Positions 9,007-16,700 of a stretch of DNA of 64,000 nt are shown one piece after another. The notes below the pieces were generated by a model. It was not told the origin of the DNA. It ran no database searches and worked only from the letters and a program-made list of their open reading frames with translations. The DNA is taken from IMG/VR virus record IMGVR_UViG_3300050033_000890, positions 17,819 through 81,818 of that record, one strand, 5' to 3'. A program made the translations under genes and the position numbers. Source of the stretch: a virus. Every line of letters starts with the position of its first letter. Position 1 is the first letter of the stretch.

Positions 9007-9819
9007 TTACGACGCGGAAGTCAGAACGATCGGATTCGAGATGGAAGTTTCAACCACGATGCGTTCGCCTGTCTGAGGCTTATGAAGCCTCTTCTGGGCA
9101 ATGCGCGCAATTCGATTCAGAAATTGATCTTTAGTAAGAGTCCATTTCATGTGGTTACAAATCGCACAACAAGGAACACAGTTCACAAAGTGGTATCCAA
9201 GATCGTTGTCAAGCCTATCAATGCCGTTATACAGAAAGACGCCATACGTTCTGGCGAGATTCGCACCTTGGGCCGGAGGTTCACCGCAATAGTGACAGTC
9301 TCCCGACACTAGGCTCTTGAATTCCTCACGAGTCAACGAAAACTCAAAACTGCGTTTAACGGACTGACGTTGGTAGTCCCCGTAGAGTTTGTTGAATGCT
9401 GATTCGGAATACTGTTTCTTGTAATGCCCGCAATATCTACACGCGGTACTGGCGCCATGAATCAGGTTTGACTGATAGACTGTGTTGTCTCTTCCACAGT
9501 CGCACCGGCACAACCAGTGCAACCCCTTCTTTGTTGTAGCTTTACTGACAACGATAAGTTTTCCAAAGCGTTGCCCAATCTCGACTTCTTGATGAGGATA
9601 CTTGCAACCACAGCAAGTAGTATGCTTTCCAGTGAGCCAGTTCGTCGGCACGAGTCGATACCGTCCGCAGTCGCACTCACAATTCCAGAGCACACTGCCA
9701 CTGGAATTGAGACCCACCCAGTTCTTGACAACCAAATCTCCGAATCGCTGTCCGGTCAGATCCTTGGAGCGGAAACTAAGTGTATCGATAGTCCGATCGA
9801 GTTCGCAAAGTCTGGACAT
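9007..9819 (-). CDS. HNH homing endonuclease fused to a duplicated baseplate-J tail
   Basis: Probably a site-specific DNA endonuclease that spreads its own gene. The likely start is the second ATG of an ATGAGCATG pair (9817-9819), six bases after GAGG. Two Cys-rich repeats (CECDCG...CCGC and CRCDCG...CRYC) look like DNA-binding zinc ribbons. The nuclease core follows with CHYCGEPP, NGIDRLDN and NCVPCCAICNHMK. The last about 22 residues (PQTGERIVVETSISNPIVL...) are nearly identical to the C-terminus of the baseplate J-like protein encoded immediately upstream. The homing gene therefore appears to have captured the original 3' end of that gene. Base composition is more AT-rich than its neighbours, a sign of transfer. 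Confidence 0.85.
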   Translation of the reverse strand: MSRLCELDRTIDTLSFRSKDLTGQRFGDLVVKNWVGLNSSGSVLWNCECDCGRYRLVPTNWLTGKHTTCCGCKYPHQEVEIGQRFGKLIVVSKATTKKGLHWLCRCDCGRDNTVYQSNLIHGASTACRYCGHYKKQYSESAFNKLYGDYQRQSVKRSFEFSLTREEFKSLVSGDCHYCGEPPAQGANLARTYGVFLYNGIDRLDNDLGYHFVNCVPCCAICNHMKWTLTKDQFLNRIARIAQKRLHKPQTGERIVVETSISNPIVLTSAS

Positions 9820-9838
9820 GCTCATCCTCAGAGTATAC

Positions 9839-11038
9839 CTAACCAACAGTAAGTACGATAGGGTTGTTGATTGATGTTTCCACTACCAACCTCTCACCTG
9901 TCTGAGGGGTATAATTCGAAACTAAATACCGACTGTACCTCGTGCCATCATCACGGCTTCGCCAAATGAATATCTCGTTGATGGGCTGGTCCGGTGACCC
10001 AATGTCCAGGATGTTCGGGTCGGCGTTCTGAATCTGATCCGCCAGCTGATTGATGACAAACTCCTGGCCCATGGCCAGGTTGTTGATGTAGCTCTGCGCA
10101 GCGGACATTGCGTTGGCGATCGCATTCTGCTGATCGGACGAGTTCGCACTGCTGACAAATGTAAGTGTCGTCGAGAAGGAGATGCCTACCAAAGCTGGCG
10201 AAGTCGCAGTACCCGAGAGCGGATAAGAAGTGAGGTTGTCGAGCGTGCCCTGAACCAGATTGATGAGCGACGGCGGAACTACCGGCGAGATGCCGTAGAC
10301 GTAGCAGAGGAAGGTGCCAGCCTGTCGTACAAAATCAAGATCCTGGATTCCAGGGAGTACAAGAACCGCGAGACGAAGGTCCGATTCGGCGGCGCCGCCT
10401 TTGGATTGGATCCAGAGGTTGATGCGATAGCGATAGTCGTCGTCGGATTCTGCATCGCGGCCCCCAATCAATCCATAGTTGTTGGTCACCAGGAGTGAGC
10501 CGTATGCGGAATCGGCATAGTTGGTGAAGTTGCTGTTCGTGAACACGCCGGCCGCGGCGTTGCCGGCGGAAGCCGCCTGGAGGTTCGTTACTGCAAACGG
10601 GGCACTCGACTGGGAAGCTTTGCAGGTCACCGGGTTGGCGGTCAAAACTACCTGCCCACTGAGGCCCTGTGCCGTGTAGATCTGAGTGCCGGCAGGAATC
10701 GTGATGTCCTGGCCGTTGTTGATCGTTCCGAAAGTCCCGCGCGCAACGTAGAACTCGAAGTTGTTGTCCAGAGCCGAGCTGCTCACATCGGATGCCTGCA
10801 ACCTGGGGATGCCGAACATCTGGCCAATGAAATCCAGATTCGATCCGGTGGCATAGGGCAGCAACGTCTGCGCGATCGATGTGAAGCTGTTGGCTTCCGA
10901 CTGGCCAATCTGGTCGCCCACGGCATCGGTGAAGGCGCGCGCCTTGGCGCCCGGAGACGTGTTGGTGATGCCGGTCAACTGGAGAGACGCCAGAATGTTG
11001 GCCTGGTAGGTTGATGCGGTACTGGGTGTCTGGATCAT
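9839..11038 (-). CDS. Baseplate J-like protein
   Basis: A 399-aa protein matching the baseplate J / gp47 family in motif order. It has SNLDFIGQMFGIPR near residues 70-80, a beta-rich middle with IPAGTQIYTAQG, then GGRDAESDDDYRYRINLWI and a domain ending before PQTGERLVVETSINNPIVL. J proteins form the wedge ring of contractile-tail baseplates and drive sheath contraction. The gene is four bases downstream of a small gp25-like candidate, the usual neighbour. The codons of its last about 22 residues differ from the copy fused to the HNH gene and are AT-richer. This suggests the 3' end was replaced when the homing gene arrived. Confidence 0.8.
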   Translation of the reverse strand: MIQTPSTASTYQANILASLQLTGITNTSPGAKARAFTDAVGDQIGQSEANSFTSIAQTLLPYATGSNLDFIGQMFGIPRLQASDVSSSALDNNFEFYVARGTFGTINNGQDITIPAGTQIYTAQGLSGQVVLTANPVTCKASQSSAPFAVTNLQAASAGNAAAGVFTNSNFTNYADSAYGSLLVTNNYGLIGGRDAESDDDYRYRINLWIQSKGGAAESDLRLAVLVLPGIQDLDFVRQAGTFLCYVYGISPVVPPSLINLVQGTLDNLTSYPLSGTATSPALVGISFSTTLTFVSSANSSDQQNAIANAMSAAQSYINNLAMGQEFVINQLADQIQNADPNILDIGSPDQPINEIFIWRSRDDGTRYSRYLVSNYTPQTGERLVVETSINNPIVLTVG

Positions 11039-11042
11039 CGGT

Positions 11043-11414
11043 TTATGTGCTCGCCGGAGTGCTTACCGTGGTGCTTGCCACCAACTGGTTCTGGATGAAA
11101 ACGAAGACCTGGTAGGCTTGGTCGCCCACCTTCAATGTGCTGACCGTAAAGGAACCCATGGGCAGGAAATCCTGGCTCATGGACGACTCCACTTGGCGTT
11201 GAATCGTGGTTTCCAACTCGGCCGCGACTGTCGATCCGATCACGTTCTCCAGGTCCGCCCCGATCTGGTAACTTTTCCAGCCATCGAAGGCCGCCTTGAG
11301 GCGTGAGTTCGCCATGCTGCGCAGGCATTCCCAGGGCGACTGTGTGAACGACACATCGCCGGTGCTGTCGAGCAGTACGCCGCCCCGAGACATCCATCGA
11401 AAATCAACGGCCAT
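11043..11414 (-). CDS. Baseplate wedge candidate (gp25/W-like position)
   Basis: A 123-aa protein directly upstream of the J-like gene, where gp25/W lysozyme-like wedge proteins usually lie. It has a short D-F-R-W N-terminus, SPWECLRSMANSRLKAAFDGWKS in two parts, and a beta-rich C-terminus (QAYQVFVFIQNQLV). That fits a small baseplate protein, although I cannot prove homology to gp25. Its ATG shares bases with the upstream stop (TAATG). Context is stronger evidence than sequence. Confidence 0.5.
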   Translation of the reverse strand: MAVDFRWMSRGGVLLDSTGDVSFTQSPWECLRSMANSRLKAAFDGWKSYQIGADLENVIGSTVAAELETTIQRQVESSMSQDFLPMGSFTVSTLKVGDQAYQVFVFIQNQLVASTTVSTPAST

Positions 11415-11812
11415 TAGGCAGCATCCGAATTGCTGGTCAGGAAGGACATGCAGGAAGTCAGCGTGTCACTGCCGGTCAGGAGATTGGGAGTGTCCTTGAC
11501 CAGCGTGGGGATGGGAGTGGGGGTGGTGGAGGGGAGGCACGTCAGAAGCAGTGGGTTGAGACGGTAGTAGCCTCCCCCGAAGGAGACCTGTTGAGGCATT
11601 GCCGACAGGCTCAGATTCCCGGAAAGCAGAACACCGAAGTCTGGATCAACCCGGATGACGTTGTTCGAGTCGCCGGCCAGGATGATCTCATCCTCGGTAA
11701 CGGCGACGGACGGCTGGCCCTGATACGAGTCCCCGGCATAAAGCGACTTCGGCTGGAGCTCATAGGTGCCATCCTGGTTTTCCCGATCGTAGACGAGAGG
11801 CTGGCTGGACAT
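11414..11812 (-). CDS. Baseplate-region protein, unknown
   Basis: A 132-aa protein (MSSQPLVYDRENQDGTYEL, then EDEIILAGDSNNVIRVDPDFG) with an acidic N-terminal half and a short T/P/L-rich C-terminal half. The segment VRVDP-like DFGVLLSGNLSL suggests a small beta domain. Both ends overlap its neighbours by TAATG junctions, so three genes are translationally coupled. No family was recognised. Confidence 0.55.
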   Translation of the reverse strand: MSSQPLVYDRENQDGTYELQPKSLYAGDSYQGQPSVAVTEDEIILAGDSNNVIRVDPDFGVLLSGNLSLSAMPQQVSFGGGYYRLNPLLLTCLPSTTPTPIPTLVKDTPNLLTGSDTLTSCMSFLTSNSDAA

Positions 11813-12414
11813 TACGTTCCTGCGGGACAGAGGTCCTTATTCAGGGGCGTCCTCGGGTGGTTGAAGATGAAGTTGACCTTCTGGGCAAAGCCATCAATCA
11901 AGACCGGCAGCGCGCTACCGTCCGTCGTCATCTGTTGCCGCGCCGAAAGGGTCACTTCCAGTTGGTCGTTCGCAGCGAACGCCCCCTTCTGGAAATAGAC
12001 CGCTTCGTTGTCACGGGTCGTAACAGGGAGCGAATGGCACTGGATGTAGGATGTGTTGAAGCTGGGGTCGAGGAGGTTCGGACAGAGCTGATTCCCCTGG
12101 CTGTCCAACACGCCGCCGTTGTCCTCAAGAAGGGCAATCCAGATGAGAATGGCGTGCAAGTTGTCTGAATAGACGGGGTTAAGGTAGGAACCGTTGCCCG
12201 CCTGCGCGGCGCCTTCCGTGCCGTACAGCGCCAAATGCTGGACGCCGGTCGTATCGATGCCGGCGCTCTGCATGTACTGAATGTTCTGTTGAGCGACGCG
12301 CCGTGGGCAGGCCGGCATCCCGTCATGACTAACAGTCAGTTGGTTCTGACAGGACGAGCAGGGACTCACGATCGCCAGATGAACCGGATTGGGAGTGCTG
12401 GTATCGGGCTTCAT
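11812..12414 (-). CDS. Baseplate-region protein, unknown
   Basis: A 200-aa protein that opens this transcript segment. It starts at ATG 12412-12414, only a few bases after a strong promoter-like TATACTAG element. Cys residues are conspicuous (CSSCQNQ near residue 20, C at 36, 110, 125 and 196). The C-terminal half has alternating beta patterns (QLEVTLSARQQM, KVNFIFNHPRTPLN). It is coupled by TAATG to the next gene. By position it is a baseplate or tail-completion protein; the family is unknown to me. Confidence 0.55.
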   Translation of the reverse strand: MKPDTSTPNPVHLAIVSPCSSCQNQLTVSHDGMPACPRRVAQQNIQYMQSAGIDTTGVQHLALYGTEGAAQAGNGSYLNPVYSDNLHAILIWIALLEDNGGVLDSQGNQLCPNLLDPSFNTSYIQCHSLPVTTRDNEAVYFQKGAFAANDQLEVTLSARQQMTTDGSALPVLIDGFAQKVNFIFNHPRTPLNKDLCPAGT

Positions 12415-12420
12415 TTCTCT

Positions 12421-12453
12421 CTAGTATAGGAACCCACGTCCTTCTACCAAAGG
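12421..12453 (-). promoter_or_regulatory. Hybrid phage promoter: CCTTTGGTA-N16-TATACT
   Basis: The minus strand reads CCTTTGGTA (12445-12453), a 16-base spacer, then TATACTAG. This is the only site in the window that combines both recurrent promoter-like motifs. The start codon of the next gene is about nine bases after the -10-like box, so a transcript starting at the usual distance would be nearly leaderless. Confidence 0.55.
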
Positions 12454-12502
12454 TTCGACAGTCGGAGGACCCGACATCCGCCCGGAACCAGGATTTCGAG
12501 CG

Positions 12503-13660
12503 TTAAAAAGACAGGCCATTGATGAACTCTTCCAGAGGCTCAAAGCGTACGGAGAGAGGGCCATAACTCCGAGTAAATGTACGTTTCACGTCCTCGGCCA
12601 GAACGACATTCTCACCCGTCGGGTGTTGCCGGCGGAACGCCCCAAGATTCACCGGATCAAACTTGTCAGCTGACCATTTGCATTCGATGGCGATCGGATG
12701 TTTGCGGCGTCCCGCCAACACAAAATCAATCTCATGTCCGCGCTTATCTCTCCAGTAACCGACATCGCGACTCTGCAAATGCGCCATCATTTCATTGAGC
12801 ACAAAGTGTTCCCACAATATCCCCAGGTCTTCATGTCGCAGATCCTGCCAGCCGCGGTAGTAGCAGATAAAACCTGTATCGAAGCCGTAGACCTTTGGCG
12901 CGGAAATGATTTCCGTCGGCTTGCGCAAACTGAAAGGGCGAACGATATGGGCGACGAAGGTGGCTTCCAAGACACGCAAATAGTTTGCAATGGTCGGACG
13001 GCTTACTTCACACGGACCGGTGAACCGCGTCGCCTCGAAGATGCCGCCGCTCTGTGCAAGGATGAGTTCGGTAAACTTCTGAAAGGAATCGCGCCGTTCC
13101 AGCCGGAAAAGTTCCTGAATATCTTTGGCCCAATAGGCATCGATCCATTCCTGAAAATCCCTCTCCTCAATATCTTTCGCCAGAAAGAATGGAGGCAATC
13201 CGCCGCGCAAAAGCCTGTGCTTCAGATTCAATTGTTTTGCGTCGGAGAGGTCGCGCAGGCACATCGGAGTGAGCCAGAGATCGCGCTTGCGTCCTGCAAG
13301 GGTGTCTTTGAATTTGCTCGACGCACTCAGCGTAGAAGAACCGGTAGCGATGATTCGAACGGTAGGGTAGTGGTCCGCAGCGATCTTCAGCAGTTCGGAG
13401 GGATTCTCCAGACGATGTATTTCGTCAAGGACAATGCGCTTTCCACGTAAAGTGTCCAGGAATCCTTCCGGATCTTCCATCATCCGGCGAACGCGCGGCA
13501 ACTCACAATCGAAATACTCAATTTCTGGAAGACTTTGGCAAAGGTAAGTCTTGCCAACGCGCCGGACTCCAGCGAGCCAGACGACCGACCGCTTTCCCCA
13601 AGCCTCCTCAATGCGGTTTATCCAATAGTGCCGTTCTACCATAAGAAGACATGATTGCAC
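12503..13660 (-). CDS. AAA ATPase with DUF4143-type C-terminal domain
   Basis: A 385-aa ATPase of the widespread AAA_14/DUF4143 family. Walker A is AGVRRVGKTY near residue 30, Walker B KRIVLDEIHRL near residue 78, and a sensor-like IIATGSSTL follows. The C-terminal domain carries GHEIDFVL and AIECKWS, the D...E-x-K pattern of PD-(D/E)xK nuclease folds. The cellular role of the family is poorly defined, though members turn up in mobile and defence islands. It is not a virion protein family. It sits as a single gene between the hub gene and the baseplate genes, with its own spacers on both sides, so it looks like inserted cargo. The start may be GTG at 13658-13660 or ATG at 13640-13642; neither has a good ribosome site. 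Confidence 0.85.
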   Translation of the reverse strand: MQSCLLMVERHYWINRIEEAWGKRSVVWLAGVRRVGKTYLCQSLPEIEYFDCELPRVRRMMEDPEGFLDTLRGKRIVLDEIHRLENPSELLKIAADHYPTVRIIATGSSTLSASSKFKDTLAGRKRDLWLTPMCLRDLSDAKQLNLKHRLLRGGLPPFFLAKDIEERDFQEWIDAYWAKDIQELFRLERRDSFQKFTELILAQSGGIFEATRFTGPCEVSRPTIANYLRVLEATFVAHIVRPFSLRKPTEIISAPKVYGFDTGFICYYRGWQDLRHEDLGILWEHFVLNEMMAHLQSRDVGYWRDKRGHEIDFVLAGRRKHPIAIECKWSADKFDPVNLGAFRRQHPTGENVVLAEDVKRTFTRSYGPLSVRFEPLEEFINGLSF

Positions 13661-13771
13661 ATCGTGTCACTAAATGCAACCGTACCTTCGTTTAGTATTA
13701 TCCGTCCAACAGCACTTCCGGCCACCCGGTGACCCAAAACTCATTCTCAAGGCAGCCTCAGAAACGGGCGC

Positions 13772-16700
13772 TTATGGAGCCGACAGGCCCCAGGAGGGCT
13801 GGGGAGTGGGAGGAATCTGGGCCGGGTAGCCGTGGAAGGCCTTCCAGGCGTCGATCAGCGGGAAGATCTCGTCGGCCACAAACTGCATCGCCTTGTTGTT
13901 GACCACGCCCACCAGATCGTTGATGGACCAGCCTTCGATGCCACCGACCCACGGCCGCCCGAACTTGGTGCAAGGGCAGATCACGACGGGGTTGAGCTTG
14001 GCTGTGCTGTCGGTGAACCACCAGACGGCGGCACCGACCGCCGCGATCGCGCAGAGGCCCAGGATGATCCAACCCGGAGGGCCACAAAGGAAGGCCGCGC
14101 CGGCAGCCGCCCACTCGGTCGTTGCACCTGCAGCGAGGGCCACCAGGCCGGTGCCTTCCGCTGCTGTGGCCACTGCGCCGCCTGCGTAACTCAATCCGGC
14201 CACCACCGCACCGGCGCCAACCGCCGTGGTTGTGGCGACGGCTGCTCCTTCCATCCATGAGTAGACGGAAAGATTGCTCAGACGGTGGATCTCAGGGATC
14301 ACGGTTCCCATAGCCATCATCAGCATTCGGAAGAAGTTGGCCGATGCAGCTTCGTTGATCGTGATGACTGCGCGCGGCTTGATGATGGTGATGAACCCCG
14401 ATTCCAGATTCATCACATGGGTGACGGTCTCGACCTCGATGGGCCCAACCATTCCCGTGGACGGATCAGTGATTAGAAGAACGTCCTGCGGCTCGATCTC
14501 GGGGATGCAACGCAACACAATCTCGCCCCTGTACATCTTGCCCAACTCTTCCCTCAGGAAGCTCTGGCCGTAGGCCATGATCAGCCCGGTGTTGCCGGAA
14601 AGGGATTGGTCGATCACATTCTGCTTGGGATCGTTGATCTGGTCTGTGACATCGAGAGCACGCACATGGTTGGGAGGAATGCTGGCGTTGGCCAGGATGG
14701 GGTAGGTCTTGCCGTTCTTCTCCGGATCGCCGATGCGGATGCAGTTGTAGATCTTGTCGTTGACCCTCATCCCGTTATGCACGATGGACTGATGGTCGAT
14801 GAAGTGGTAGCGACGCACCGGCTTCAGGAAGTCGGTCGACTTCTGATCCCCCGCCAGGATGGAAGCGTAGTACGCGCTCTGCACCGCGTTGATCTTCTTC
14901 TGGAGATTCCGAAGAGCCTCTTTTTCTCCGGGAATGATGGTGTAGATGAGCTTGCCAGGAAGAGCCAGCCAATCGTTGGCCGTCTGTGAACCCGTATCGA
15001 CACCATCCACCGCGATCGTCAACAGCGACTGAAGTGCCGCGGCAAGCCCAGACGGACTCGCGCCTGCTTGTTGGAGCAGCTGGTTCTTGTAGAGAGCCAC
15101 GGTGACAGGCATGGTGCCGTCCCCCATGACATCGAGGAACATCTGTTTCCCGCTGGCACTCCACCACTGGGTGTATGCCTGGTTGTTCTGGTTCAGCGCG
15201 CGCACACGTTCCGTGTCGCCGAGCATCTGAGGCCGTGCTGTGTACCAGTCGAAGGGATGGCCAAAGACCAGGGTCGCGTCACAGCTGTAAGGGAAACCGT
15301 ACCACTTCTCCAGCAACAGATATTCCGGATAGCGCCTGGCGATGTCCTGAATGAGTTCCCACACCGTCAACGTGGTCTTGGAATCAACATAGTAGGATGC
15401 CGGCGCCCAGGGATACTTCCGCTGATCCATCCAACTCCGGGATTGGGAGTGAGTCTTGGGGTCCGTGCTGACCGACGTCCCATCATACTGAACGGCCGTA
15501 TCGACCATGATGTTCTCGTCGCACCGGTCGTAGACGTTCTGAAGCGCGGTGGCCACGTTGTCCATACCGGCAACACTGGCGGCTCCAGCGGCTGGCGCGG
15601 CGGCCAGTTCCTTCCAAGAAAAGCCCTTGAGCAAGGAATTGGCAGGACTGTTTACCTGCCAGTGACCGAAGTGCTTGGCTCCGGAGTTCTTGAGCATCAT
15701 CCAGATCACCGTGCCCACATCGCCGGCATCGCCGAAGATGGTGACGCCTCCGTAGGCAGGCCCTTTGGACATGCCACCACCCGATCCTGGAATCAGGATG
15801 TTGACTGTGTTCTGAAGCAGCGATCCGAGCTGGAACCAGGAGTTCGAGTTCATCTTGTCACCGCTCAAGGACGCAAGCTCAAGCAGGTAGCTCTGGGCAG
15901 TAACGGTCAGGATCTCGTTGCCCTCGATCTCGGTGACCTCGCCACAGAAGACAGGTGTCAGTTTGTCCGGATTGTTGGAGAAACCCACGCGAAGCTGGAT
16001 CTTGCTGCCCGTCTGAAGAGGAAAGTATTGGAGCGGAATCCTGCGGTTGGACATGTCGCCGCCGGCGTAGCCTTCGGTGTTGTCCTTGCCCATGATCTGA
16101 TAGGGCGCGCCACCAATGCCGTTCCGGCCGACGAATCCTTTGGTGGGAACATCGAAGCCTGTGGCCGCGGCCGTGCCGCCTGTGTTGATGGCGAATCTGT
16201 CGAGCGATGCCTCCCACTTGCCGGCCAGCGAAGCATCATAGAGCTTGTGGCTCAACAGGTGTGTGAGATTCATCAGCTTCATGCGTAGGGTTGCCGGCTT
16301 GTTGGTTGGCCGCTGCACTTCGATGTCGATCACCGCACTGTAGCTGTAGAAGTTGTCGAATGCGTAATAGATGCCGCTGTTGGCGTCCTCCATGAAGAAC
16401 AGCTTGAAGGTCGGGAATGCCTCGGTCATGCTGTAACCCGGAACATTGATCATCTTCATGATCGAGTCCATGTTGCCGGGAATCGAGGTCGTCGTGGACA
16501 GAGGAATCGTTCCCGCAGGAACCTGGTATCCGTTGCTGTCGCTGTTCAGTTGGCTTGAACCTGAGGCAATTTGTGCCGTGATGTTCCCGAGGGCTGTCCT
16601 CGTCTTGGCCAGGTAGGTCGTCTTGTCGCTGGTGAAGTACATCCCGGGGTTGAAGTCTTCGCCATCGAGAACCTGGCTATTCAGACCCATGTCGCGGTAT

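Noticed and set aside
12325-12345. ACCAACTGACTGTTAGT inside the 12414 gene
   Set aside because: Resembles the intergenic palindrome but lies within a coding region and has a longer spacer.
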